Assembly (NCBI RefSeq): GCF_003413745.1
Contig: NZ_QVID01000001.1
Location: forward strand, 496,001-560,000
Origin: Marixanthomonas ophiurae
GTDB taxonomy: Bacteria; Bacteroidota; Bacteroidia; Flavobacteriales; Flavobacteriaceae
Direction of reading: 5' to 3'
Length of the DNA: 64,000 nucleotides
In this document: positions 55,123 through 63,700 of the stretch, in pieces
How the letters are laid out: each line of letters opens with the position of its first letter
How positions within the stretch are numbered: the first letter of the stretch is position 1
Notes under the pieces: generated by a model
What the model was told of the DNA's origin: nothing
Databases searched by the model: none
Seen by the model: the letters and a program-made list of their open reading frames with translations, nothing else
Position numbers and translations under genes: made by a program

Positions 55123-56112
55123 ATGAAAACAACAGTATTCAGCACGCATAAGTTTGAAGAGCCGTATCTCGTAAAAGCGAATGATGGCAAGCATCAATTA
55201 AAGCTGCTTGAGAGTCGTTTAACTCAAGAAACTGCTATTCTCGCAACGGGTTCTAAAGCAGTAAGTCTATTTACGGGCGATGATGCCTCGGCACACATTC
55301 TTGAAAAATTCAATGCTTTTGGCATAAAATATATTGCTCTGCGTTCAGCAGGATTCAATCACGTGGATTTAGCAAAAGCAGCTGAACTGGATATGAAGGT
55401 GGCACGTGTTCCAGCCTATTCCCCTTATGCCATTGCAGAGCATACAATGGCGCTCATACTTGCATTAAACCGAAAATTGATTAAAGCACACAACAGGGTT
55501 CGTGACCAGAATTTCTCATTGAACGGTCTTACCGGTTTCGACCTCAATGGAAAAACCGTCGGCGTTATCGGGACTGGAAAAATTGGGTCTGTATTGGTAA
55601 AAATACTACACGGTTTTGGTTGTAAAATACTTGTTCAGGATGTCATTGAGGATGAAAATTTAATCAAGTTTTACAATGTAATCTATACCAATTGTGAAAC
55701 TATTTGTAAGCAGTCCGATATCATAAGCTTACACGTACCACTAACGTCTTCAACGAAACACTTGATTGATGCAAAACATATTTCATTAATGAAGCAAGGC
55801 GTAATGCTTATCAATACAAGTCGTGGTGGATTGGTCGATACCAAAGCTGTTATCGAAGGATTGAAAACTAAAAAAATTGGGTATTTCGGAATAGATGTGT
55901 ATGAGGAAGAAGAAGGATTGTTCTTTGAAGACCATTCCGATGACATTTTGCAAGACGATGTCATTGCACGCTTAATGACTTTTAATAATGTTTTAATTAC
56001 CAGTCATCAGGCCTTTTTAACCGAAACTGCATTGACAAATATTGCTGAAACCACAATATATAATCTGGATTGTTTTGAAAAAGGCAAAGTTTCAGGAAAC
56101 GAAGTTTCTTGA
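55123..56112 (+). CDS. ldhA: D-lactate dehydrogenase (LdhA-like 2-hydroxyacid dehydrogenase)
   Basis: 329 residues, the same length as E. coli LdhA and alike along its length. Motifs: YIALRSAGFNHVDL, GVIGTGKIGSVL (NADH), NTSRGGLVDT (Arg), VYEEEEGLFFED (Glu) and His295 in ITSHQAFLT. It reduces pyruvate to D-lactate and reoxidises NADH. With PFK, aldolase and GAPDH genes beside it, the run encodes parts of a fermentative glycolysis. Confidence 0.9.
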   Translation: MKTTVFSTHKFEEPYLVKANDGKHQLKLLESRLTQETAILATGSKAVSLFTGDDASAHILEKFNAFGIKYIALRSAGFNHVDLAKAAELDMKVARVPAYSPYAIAEHTMALILALNRKLIKAHNRVRDQNFSLNGLTGFDLNGKTVGVIGTGKIGSVLVKILHGFGCKILVQDVIEDENLIKFYNVIYTNCETICKQSDIISLHVPLTSSTKHLIDAKHISLMKQGVMLINTSRGGLVDTKAVIEGLKTKKIGYFGIDVYEEEEGLFFEDHSDDILQDDVIARLMTFNNVLITSHQAFLTETALTNIAETTIYNLDCFEKGKVSGNEVS

Positions 56113-56154
56113 TTAAGAAGCAAAAAATAGTAGTAACACTTAAATCTTAAAATT

Positions 56155-56928
56155 ATGAAACGAGTAAAAAATAAAGTAGCCATTGTCACAGGAGGAGCAT
56201 CTGGTTTGGGAAAATCAAGTGCTAAACTATTGGCACGAGAAGGAGCAAAAATAGTCGTGTCCGATATAGACGAAGAAGGTGGTAAAAAAGTAGTTCAACA
56301 AATAAAAGAAGACGGTGGTGAGGCCATATTCATTAAACAAGATGTTGCCAAAGAAGATGAATGGAAAAACGTTATTGAAACTACCCTTGAAACTTATGGG
56401 AAATTACACATTTTAGCAAATTCTGCTGGAATAGGGCTCGGAGGAACAGTTGAAGATGTAACCCTTGAAGATTGGAAAAACCTTATAGATATAAACCTAA
56501 ATGGCACTTTTTTAGGCACCAAATATGGTATAAAAGGTATGAGGAAAACAGATGAAGGTGGTTCCATCATTAACTTCTCTTCCATTGAAGGACTTATCGG
56601 TGACCCCAATTTACCTGCGTATAACGCAAGTAAAGGCGGTGTTACCATTTTCACTAAATCTGCCGCCCTACATTGTGCTAAACAAGGCTATGGCATCCGT
56701 ATCAATTCTATCCATCCTGCTTATATCTGGACCCCAATGGTAGAGAATTTTCTCAAGGCTCAAGGTGACGTAGAAGAAGGCAAAAAACAATTGGAAAGTT
56801 TACATCCAATTGGTCATTTGGGAGAACCTGACGATATAGGGTACGGAGTTGTATATCTGGCCTCTGATGAATCCAAATTTATGACCGGTTCCGAACTGGT
56901 TATCGATGGTGGCTATACCGCCCAATAA
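56155..56928 (+). CDS. SDR-family oxidoreductase
   Basis: 257 residues, classical short-chain dehydrogenase. Cofactor motif TGGASGLGKSSA, catalytic Ser in NFSSIEG and Tyr/Lys in YNASKGG. A Asp near DIDEEGG favours NAD(H). Resembles glucose 1-dehydrogenase/3-beta-hydroxysteroid-type SDRs; substrate unknown. Confidence 0.88.
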   Translation: MKRVKNKVAIVTGGASGLGKSSAKLLAREGAKIVVSDIDEEGGKKVVQQIKEDGGEAIFIKQDVAKEDEWKNVIETTLETYGKLHILANSAGIGLGGTVEDVTLEDWKNLIDINLNGTFLGTKYGIKGMRKTDEGGSIINFSSIEGLIGDPNLPAYNASKGGVTIFTKSAALHCAKQGYGIRINSIHPAYIWTPMVENFLKAQGDVEEGKKQLESLHPIGHLGEPDDIGYGVVYLASDESKFMTGSELVIDGGYTAQ

Positions 56929-56950
56929 GAAAAACAATAAAACTAAAATT

Positions 56951-57787
56951 ATGAAAAACATACTCGTACCTACCGATTTCTCGAAAAACTGCACTAAAGC
57001 AGCAAATCTTGGTATCGAAATAGCCAAACTATACGATGCAGAGATACACTTTTTACATCAAATGACTACCCCTGTTGATTGGGTAAAACTGGATAAACAA
57101 AAAGAAAAAAGGTATCCCGAAACTTTAAAGGAAATTGGAGTCGTTAAATCAAAATTGCGGGAACTGGAAAAAAAGGCTGAGCACGAAGGTCTTAAATGTC
57201 GAACTTTTCTTCAATTTGATTCGGGACAGAAAGATATTTTAGAACATTCTGGTCATTTCCATCACGATTTCATCGTTACCGGCAGCAGTGGAACCAAAGG
57301 TGTCATTAGAGAAATTACGGGTAGTAATGTTGAAAAAATAGTTCGAAAAGCCAATGCACCCATTATCGTTGTCAAAGAAGAGGATGTAACGTTTCCCTTC
57401 AAGGACATTCTATTTGTTTCTTCTTTTGAAGAGGATGTCACGCATCCATTTCAAGAAATCTTGTCAATAGCCAAAAAATGCGATGCTAAAATCCATTTGT
57501 TACGAGTAAACACAGAAACTGACTTTAATAGCATAGAGCTTGGCTTAAATCCTGTAAAGGAATTTCTTGAAAAATTCCCCAATCTGAAGAACTTCTCAAT
57601 GAGCGTCCATAATGAGTCTTCCGTAGAGGCAGGCATCAATACATTTTTAAAACATCAGCCCGCAGATTTAATTGCAATGAGCACCCACGGAAAAACGGGA
57701 TTTTTGAGCCTATTTTCAAAAAGTATTGCCGAAGGTGTTACAAACCATTCTTCTCTACCTGTAATGACCATACATATTAAAAAATGA
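56951..57787 (+). CDS. Two-domain universal stress protein
   Basis: 278 residues from the ATG at 56951; the upstream in-frame start overlaps the SDR gene. Domain 1 (KNILVPTDFSKN) has an intact ATP motif (GSSGTKGVIREITGS). Domain 2 has THGKTGFLSLFSK, where the second Gly is replaced by Lys, so only one site is likely to bind nucleotide. The last 4 bases overlap the ATP-cone gene, which suggests linked roles in adenylate sensing. Confidence 0.88.
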   Translation: MKNILVPTDFSKNCTKAANLGIEIAKLYDAEIHFLHQMTTPVDWVKLDKQKEKRYPETLKEIGVVKSKLRELEKKAEHEGLKCRTFLQFDSGQKDILEHSGHFHHDFIVTGSSGTKGVIREITGSNVEKIVRKANAPIIVVKEEDVTFPFKDILFVSSFEEDVTHPFQEILSIAKKCDAKIHLLRVNTETDFNSIELGLNPVKEFLEKFPNLKNFSMSVHNESSVEAGINTFLKHQPADLIAMSTHGKTGFLSLFSKSIAEGVTNHSSLPVMTIHIKK

Positions 57788-58626
57788 AAAATCCAATCAA
57801 AATAGTAAAGTATTCAGGTGATGTGGTAGCCTTTGATGTAGATAAGCTTATCAATTCCTTAAGGCGTTCACAAGCGAGCGAAGAATTAATTCAGCAAATA
57901 GTTGAACAAGTCGAAGGTCAACTCTATGATGGAATTACCACAAAAAAAATCTATCAGATGGCATTTAAAATGCTTAAGCGTAAATCTCGTGTAAGTGCCT
58001 CAAAATACAAGCTAAAAAAAGCGATAATGGAATTAGGGCCATCAGGATTTCCTTTTGAAAAATTTGTTGGTAAGATTTTAGAGATGGAAGGCTTTAGCAC
58101 AAATGTGGGAGTTATTGTTCAAGGTAATTGTGTACAGCACGAAGTTGATGTTATCGCCCAAAAAGAAAACAAACACTATATGATTGAATGCAAATACCAT
58201 AGCGACCAAGGCAGATTTTGTAATGTAAAAATCCCATTATATATCCATTCACGGTTTTTGGACGTAGAAAAGCAATGGGAACACCAAAAAGGTCACGAGG
58301 CTAAACTTCATAAAGGAGCTGTGTACACCAATACGCGTTTCACAACCGATGCCATTCAGTACGGGAAATGTGTTGGAATGCTTTTAAGCAGTTGGGATTA
58401 TCCAAGAGGAAATGGTCTCAAGGACAGAATAGATAAATCTGGGCTACATCCCTTAACCGCTTTAACAACACTTACTAAAGCTGAAAAAACAAAATTATTA
58501 GATGAAGGCATCGTACTCTGTAAAGAGCTTCACGAAACCCCAAAAATTTTAGAACAAGTAGGAGTGCCAAAATCAAGACACAAAAAGGTTCTCGAAGATT
58601 CAAGAGAATTATGTGGAATTCATTAG
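57784..58626 (+). CDS. ATP-cone protein with PD-(D/E)XK nuclease-like domain
   Basis: 280 residues. Residues about 5-85 are an ATP-cone (IVKYSGDVVAFDVDKLINSL), the nucleotide-sensing domain of ribonucleotide reductases. Residues about 95-150 have a restriction-endonuclease-like core: HEVDVIAQKENKHYMIECKYH, giving the D...ExK arrangement of Mrr-type nucleases. Such fusions may gate DNA cleavage or binding by ATP/dATP level. It is coupled to the two-domain USP gene by an ATGA overlap. Target unknown; not a typical restriction system, because no methylase is nearby. Confidence 0.82.
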   Translation: MKNPIKIVKYSGDVVAFDVDKLINSLRRSQASEELIQQIVEQVEGQLYDGITTKKIYQMAFKMLKRKSRVSASKYKLKKAIMELGPSGFPFEKFVGKILEMEGFSTNVGVIVQGNCVQHEVDVIAQKENKHYMIECKYHSDQGRFCNVKIPLYIHSRFLDVEKQWEHQKGHEAKLHKGAVYTNTRFTTDAIQYGKCVGMLLSSWDYPRGNGLKDRIDKSGLHPLTALTTLTKAEKTKLLDEGIVLCKELHETPKILEQVGVPKSRHKKVLEDSRELCGIH

Positions 58627-58664
58627 AGCACTACTTAAATTTTTAATCTAAATAAATAGGACAA

Positions 58665-58919
58665 ATGAAAACAGAAGAACTGAAAGAACAGAACCGTATA
58701 GATTTAGAGCCATTTTACCAAGCATTGGAAGATGATTCTAAACTACTTGAAGAAGCCCTCGAAATATTATTGGGTATGGTACACTTCGAGCCTAAATCCG
58801 TAAAGAAGTTGGCACTCGTAATAAAAGAGGATTCCCGCAATCTATATAACGAAATAGCGGAATTGAGCAAATCGAACCAAGACAAAGGAAATACGCCTTC
58901 CTGTTGTGGTGGACATTAA
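58665..58919 (+). CDS. Small helical protein with CCGGH tail
   Basis: 84 residues, predicted all-helical and acidic (LEPFYQALEDDSKLLEEALEILLG), with a C-terminal metal-type tail PSCCGGH. Unrecognised family. It precedes the MBL-fold gene by 14 bases. The CCGGH tail may bind metal. Confidence 0.6.
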   Translation: MKTEELKEQNRIDLEPFYQALEDDSKLLEEALEILLGMVHFEPKSVKKLALVIKEDSRNLYNEIAELSKSNQDKGNTPSCCGGH

Positions 58920-58933
58920 TAAATACTATAACG

Positions 58934-60310
58934 ATGAAAAACAAAAAAATAAACATCCACTTTTTGGGAGCGGCAGGCACCGTGACTGGCTCAAAATATT
59001 TGGTGGATACAGGAGATAGAAAGATACTTATAGACTGTGGCCTCTTCCAAGGGTTAAAGGAATTACGCCTTAAAAACTGGGAGTACCCACCTGTTAATGT
59101 AGGTGATATTGATGCTGTTTTGCTTACCCACGGTCATATGGACCATACAGGTTATTTACCCAGATTGGTAAAACAAGGCTTCAATGGTCCCATTTATGGT
59201 ACGAATCCTACTTTGGACATTGCAAAAATCATTTTGAATGATAGTGCAAAAATACAGGAGCAAGAAGCCGAACGTGCCAATAAGGAAGGCTATTCCAAAC
59301 ATAGTCCCGCAGAACCATTATACGATTTAAAGGATGTAGAAAAAACTATCCCACACTTTAAAGGAATTCCACAATCACAATGGATTCTGTTATTTGATGG
59401 TATTAGGGCTCGCTTCCAATACAACGGACATATTCTGGGTGCAACCTATATTGAGTTGGATGTGCACGGAAAACGTTTTGTCTTTTCAGGAGACATTGGT
59501 AGAACCAATGATTTATTGCTCTATCCACCCCTTAAACCAAAAAAAGCGGATGTGCTTTTCATTGAATCCACTTATGGTGGAAGGTTTCATCCCGATGAAA
59601 TAGAAGCACTTCCACATATTGAAAAATTAGTAAATGATACCATCAACAGAGATGGTAGCTTATTTGTCCCAAGCTTTTCGGTAGAACGTGCCCAGCTAAT
59701 GATGCTCATCTTTTGGAAATTATTGAAAGAAAAGAAAATCCCCAGAGTACAAATGATTATGGACAGCCCGATGGGTGCCAATGTATTGGAACTGTTTCAT
59801 AGAACTCGCGATTGGCACAGATTGGAGGACAACGAATGTGACGAAATGTGTTCTCACTTTACGGTCGTAAGCAGTTATCGTGAAACAATGGAAATAAGAA
59901 CAGATAACAAACCAAAAATCGTGATTGCAGGAAGCGGAATGCTCACAGGGGGAAGAATGCTAAACTATCTTGAAACACAGGCACAAAATCCAAATAACAC
60001 CTTACTTTTTGTAGGCTATCAAGCTGAAGGCACTCGTGGCAGAAAATTATTGGAAGGTGAAAAAGAACTAAAAGTATATGGAAAATGGGTGCCGTTTAAA
60101 ATGCAAGTAGCAGAAATTGAAGGGCTTTCGGCACACGCAGACCACGCAGAGCTTATGGACTGGATGGACAGTATAAAAAACAAACCCGAACGCATTTTCA
60201 TTATACACGGTGAAAAAGAGAGTGCAGAAGCATTGCAAAAAGGCATCAAGGAAACTTATGGGTGGGATGCAGAAATTCCGCAATTATACACTATCGAAGA
60301 AATAGAATAA
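58934..60310 (+). CDS. MBL-fold metallo-hydrolase with RNA-specificity domain
   Basis: 458 residues from the ATG at 58934; an upstream in-frame ATG at 58904 overlaps the previous gene. Metallo-beta-lactamase motifs: DCGLFQG, HGHMDHTGYLP (HxHxDH) and SGDIG, then a beta-CASP region and the C-terminal GLSAHADHAELMDW with HGEKESAEAL. It belongs to the YSH1/CPSF-like group that cuts RNA or processes nucleotides, using two zinc ions. The target in bacteria is not known. Confidence 0.88.
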   Translation: MKNKKINIHFLGAAGTVTGSKYLVDTGDRKILIDCGLFQGLKELRLKNWEYPPVNVGDIDAVLLTHGHMDHTGYLPRLVKQGFNGPIYGTNPTLDIAKIILNDSAKIQEQEAERANKEGYSKHSPAEPLYDLKDVEKTIPHFKGIPQSQWILLFDGIRARFQYNGHILGATYIELDVHGKRFVFSGDIGRTNDLLLYPPLKPKKADVLFIESTYGGRFHPDEIEALPHIEKLVNDTINRDGSLFVPSFSVERAQLMMLIFWKLLKEKKIPRVQMIMDSPMGANVLELFHRTRDWHRLEDNECDEMCSHFTVVSSYRETMEIRTDNKPKIVIAGSGMLTGGRMLNYLETQAQNPNNTLLFVGYQAEGTRGRKLLEGEKELKVYGKWVPFKMQVAEIEGLSAHADHAELMDWMDSIKNKPERIFIIHGEKESAEALQKGIKETYGWDAEIPQLYTIEEIE

Positions 60311-60338
60311 ATCGAAAAATCACAACAACCAATAATAT

Positions 60339-61841
60339 ATGGACACACACTCAAACATATTAAAATACAAACATCTCGGCATCTATACCCAAAACGAGAA
60401 TGTAGTGTATATGCGCGAAGATTGCCACGTCTGTATTTCAGAAGGGTTTGAGGCACTTACCCGAATAAGAATATCGAACGCAAGTACATCAATCGTTGCA
60501 AGTCTTAATGTTCTGAATTCTGATATCCTTTTGCCCAATGAAATCGGACTATCAGATGCTGCTGCTAAAAAACTCAATGTGTCCCAAAACGATACATTAT
60601 ATGTTTCCCATTTAGAACCTATAGAATCATTAAGCCACGTTAGGGCAAAAATCTATAACAAAAAACTGGATTATAAGGCCTATAACAACATCATAACCGA
60701 TATCGTGGAAGGCGATTATTCCAACATCCACCTTTCGGCATTTATTACTGCCTGTGCTGGCGACCGAATGGATATTGATGAAATAAGTGACCTTACTAAA
60801 GCAATGATTGCTTCCGGAAAGCAACTGAACTGGAACAAGGATATCGTGGTCGACAAGCATTGCATTGGTGGATTGCCTGGCAATAGAACAACACCATTGG
60901 TCGTTGCCATTGTTGCCGCGTATGGTCTTACTATGCCAAAAACATCCTCACGGGCAATCACTTCGCCAGCAGGCACAGCAGATACAATGGAAGTATTGAC
61001 CAATGTTACGCTCTCTTCCGAGGAAATAAAGACTGTAGTAGAAAAAGAAGGCGGATGTTTTGTTTGGGGAGGCACGGCGCAGTTAAGTCCTGCCGATGAT
61101 GTGCTCATCAAAATTGAAAAAGCCTTGGATATTGATAGTGAAGGGCAGCTCATTGCTTCGGTACTCTCTAAAAAAGCAGCAGCTGGTTCCACTCACGTGG
61201 TCATTGATATTCCCGTGGGTGAAACCGCCAAGGTTCGCAGTACCGAAATGGCTCAAAAACTAAAAAATCATATGGAAACCGTTGGGACATCTGTTGACTT
61301 GAATGTAAAAGTTGTAGTTACGGATGGCACGCAGCCTGTTGGAAGGGGTATCGGTCCAACATTAGAAGCCATAGATATATTAAAAGTTTTGAAAAATGAG
61401 GAAGATGCACCTAAAGACTTAACAGAAAGAGCATTGCTTTTAGCTACTGAACTATTAGAACTTTCTGGAAAAGTAGAAAAAGGAAAGGGACTGGAAACCG
61501 CACGTGAAATTCTCAAATCTGGTCAGGCTTATAAAAAATTCCTTGCTATTTGTAATGCGCAAGGTCGCTTTTCAAAACCTGTTTTAGCACCCTATAAAAC
61601 CGAAATTAGAGCAGAAAACTCTGGGGTTTTAAAGCGCATAGATAATAGAAAGATAGCAAAACTCGCCAAGCTTTCCGGCGCACCGCAGTCTAAATCGGCA
61701 GGGATTCTTTTGAATGTCCATTTAAATGAAAAAATTGAAATAGACCAATTATTATATACCATATATGCTGAATCCAAAGGCGAACTCAACTATGCTCTGG
61801 AATATAAAAACAACCATAACGACATCCTAACTATAATTTAA
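60339..61841 (+). CDS. AMP phosphorylase / thymidine phosphorylase-like enzyme
   Basis: 500 residues, the size of archaeal AMP phosphorylases (with the extra N-terminal 85-residue domain) rather than bacterial DeoA (about 440). Motifs DKHCIGGLPGNRTTPLV, KTSSRAITSPAGTADTMEV and GGCFVWGGTAQLSPADD match the AMPpase type. It would convert AMP and phosphate to adenine and ribose 1,5-bisphosphate. In archaea this feeds RuBisCO; no RuBisCO or isomerase is in the window. The PRPP synthetase gene is 6 bases downstream. Confidence 0.85.
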   Translation: MDTHSNILKYKHLGIYTQNENVVYMREDCHVCISEGFEALTRIRISNASTSIVASLNVLNSDILLPNEIGLSDAAAKKLNVSQNDTLYVSHLEPIESLSHVRAKIYNKKLDYKAYNNIITDIVEGDYSNIHLSAFITACAGDRMDIDEISDLTKAMIASGKQLNWNKDIVVDKHCIGGLPGNRTTPLVVAIVAAYGLTMPKTSSRAITSPAGTADTMEVLTNVTLSSEEIKTVVEKEGGCFVWGGTAQLSPADDVLIKIEKALDIDSEGQLIASVLSKKAAAGSTHVVIDIPVGETAKVRSTEMAQKLKNHMETVGTSVDLNVKVVVTDGTQPVGRGIGPTLEAIDILKVLKNEEDAPKDLTERALLLATELLELSGKVEKGKGLETAREILKSGQAYKKFLAICNAQGRFSKPVLAPYKTEIRAENSGVLKRIDNRKIAKLAKLSGAPQSKSAGILLNVHLNEKIEIDQLLYTIYAESKGELNYALEYKNNHNDILTII

Positions 61842-61847
61842 AAAACT

Positions 61848-62741
61848 ATGAAAACAATATTATTCAGTCTTCCCGGAAATGAAGAACTCACAGAACTTAT
61901 GGCTACAAAAATGGATGCTGAAGTGGGCAAAGCCACTTTGCGTAAATTCCCTGACGGGGAATCGTACACACGTATATTATCTGATGTTAAAGATAAATGT
62001 GTGGTACTGGTATGCACCTTACACGAACCAGATGAAAAACTGTTGCCGCTTTATTTTCTAAGTCACACAGCCAAATCATTAGGCGCTATGTGTACCTGTT
62101 TGGTAGCACCCTATTTGGCGTATATGCGGCAGGACAAAGTATTTAATGAAGGTGAAGGAGTGACTTCTGGTTTCTTCGGAAAATTGATTTCTGGTTTTGC
62201 CGATAGCATTACCACGGTTGACCCTCACTTGCACAGAATTAGTTCGTTAGGGGAAGTGTATCAAATTCCAAATAAAGTGATTCACGCTGCCGATGCCATT
62301 TCAGAATGGATAAAAGAAAACATCGAAAACCCAGTACTTATCGGTCCCGATTCTGAAAGTGAACAATGGGTTTCAGAAGTCGCCAAAAATGCAGGAGCAC
62401 CATTTATAGTATTACAAAAGGTACGTCACGGTGACCGTGATGTAGAAGTCTCTGTTCCCGATGTGGATAAATATAAAGATGCTACACCTATTTTAGTAGA
62501 TGACATTGTTTCCACAGCCCGAACAATGATTGAAACCGTACAACATCTTAAAAAGGCAGGAATGAAACCGCCTATTTGCGTCGGCATTCACGCCGTTTTT
62601 TCAGGAAATGCCTATCAAGATTTATTGGATTCCGGAGTAGAAAAGATAGTGACCTGCAATACCATTCCGCATCCGTCCAATGGCATAGATTTAAGCGATA
62701 TACTGGCAAAAGAGGTAAAAAAATTAATGCACCATATATGA
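61848..62741 (+). CDS. prs: Ribose-phosphate diphosphokinase (PRPP synthetase)
   Basis: 297 residues, shorter than typical bacterial Prs (about 315), of the archaeal/short type. Motifs TTVDPHLHRISSLGE, GPDSESEQWV, the flexible-loop KVRHGDRDVEV and PRPP loop VDDIVSTARTMIE. It makes PRPP from ribose 5-phosphate and ATP. Directly behind the AMP-phosphorylase-type gene it could recycle ribose phosphates to PRPP. The stop overlaps the next start by 4 bases (ATGA). Confidence 0.88.
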   Translation: MKTILFSLPGNEELTELMATKMDAEVGKATLRKFPDGESYTRILSDVKDKCVVLVCTLHEPDEKLLPLYFLSHTAKSLGAMCTCLVAPYLAYMRQDKVFNEGEGVTSGFFGKLISGFADSITTVDPHLHRISSLGEVYQIPNKVIHAADAISEWIKENIENPVLIGPDSESEQWVSEVAKNAGAPFIVLQKVRHGDRDVEVSVPDVDKYKDATPILVDDIVSTARTMIETVQHLKKAGMKPPICVGIHAVFSGNAYQDLLDSGVEKIVTCNTIPHPSNGIDLSDILAKEVKKLMHHI

Positions 62742-63382
62742 GAAAGCAAAGTTTCATAGTACTATTTATTTTATTCAGCATCACAATGACTGGACAAACT
62801 GAAATGCTTATTGGGCAGATTTCAGGCAGATTGGTCATTCGTGAGAATTTTGATGAAAAAGGTGCTTTTCTCAATAAACAAACTTTTGAAGCTGGTAAAA
62901 CAATAGAGAAAAATGGATACTATGAAATTAAGGTGGTTACGGAATTGTTTGATAAAGACAAAATAGCGACCGATAAATACACCACAACCTATCGCTGTAA
63001 GCCTGATGAAGCCAGTATAATGGTAATGGCATTTCCATTTTCAAACCCAAAATCAAAAGAAACCGAAATTAATACCACTTCTAAAAAATTTAAAGAACTC
63101 TACGACTTGAAAAATCTTGAAAATATAGAACTGGAAATGAGTTTTGATTCGGGCTTGTTGAATTTTTTTGGCTCAAAAAGTACCATAAAAATTTACGACC
63201 GAAAATTTAATAATAGCGAAAATAATATTAATTCAAAAATTAACATTAAGGCCTATGCCTTGGGAATTCGCATTAAGCAACTCAATTATACTGTTAACGA
63301 GAAATTAAATGCACAAGGTCTATTGACCTTTCAAAAATTTACAGAAGAAGACAACAGTTATTTTACAATGACTTATAAATAA
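62738..63382 (+). CDS. Secreted protein with carboxypeptidase-regulatory-like start
   Basis: 214 residues from the ATG at 62738 that overlaps the PRPP synthetase stop. Signal peptide about 1-19 (ends MTGQ). The mature protein is beta-rich and begins GQISGRLVIRENF, as in CarboxypepD_reg-like modules, but lacks the rest of a TonB receptor. Function unknown. Confidence 0.6.
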   Translation: MRKQSFIVLFILFSITMTGQTEMLIGQISGRLVIRENFDEKGAFLNKQTFEAGKTIEKNGYYEIKVVTELFDKDKIATDKYTTTYRCKPDEASIMVMAFPFSNPKSKETEINTTSKKFKELYDLKNLENIELEMSFDSGLLNFFGSKSTIKIYDRKFNNSENNINSKINIKAYALGIRIKQLNYTVNEKLNAQGLLTFQKFTEEDNSYFTMTYK

Positions 63383-63388
63383 AAATAA

Positions 63389-63682
63389 ATGAAAAATTAT
63401 GACACCCTTTCAGAAGCTATTAACGATTTACAGGCAAACGAATACCCTTATGATTTCAACTTAAAACCTGAATGTCTGGAATGTGCTTCCCTGAAAATTG
63501 AGATTCGACCAGAAGATTTTAAAGTGGATAAAATATATCGCTTTGAAGGAATGAGCAGTACCGATGATAACAGCATTTTATATGCAATATCTTCCAAAAA
63601 AGGGCTTAAAGGTCTTTTAGTAGATGCTTATGGCGTCTATGCCGAAAACATATCGGAAGCAATGAGAAAAAAATTACGATAA
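63389..63682 (+). CDS. Small conserved protein, PRPP-synthetase-labelled family
   Basis: 97 residues, soluble. The N-terminus NYDTLSEAINDLQANEYPYDF, a central ECLECASLKIEIRPEDFKVDKIYRFEG and a C-terminal helix define a small Bacteroidota family that databases sometimes label phosphoribosylpyrophosphate synthetase, although no PRPP motif is visible. It lies 7 bases after the secreted protein gene. Function unknown. Confidence 0.65.
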   Translation: MKNYDTLSEAINDLQANEYPYDFNLKPECLECASLKIEIRPEDFKVDKIYRFEGMSSTDDNSILYAISSKKGLKGLLVDAYGVYAENISEAMRKKLR

Positions 63683-63700
63683 CACTTAAACAATACTATA

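Noticed and set aside
57784-58626. Type IV restriction or other defence system
   Set aside because: The nuclease-like fold has no partner methylase, helicase or defence neighbours; the ATP-cone and stress-gene context fit better with a nucleotide-responsive factor.
60339-62741. Complete archaeal AMP-RuBisCO pathway
   Set aside because: No RuBisCO large subunit or ribose-1,5-bisphosphate isomerase is found in the window; only the phosphorylase-type enzyme and a PRPP synthetase are present.
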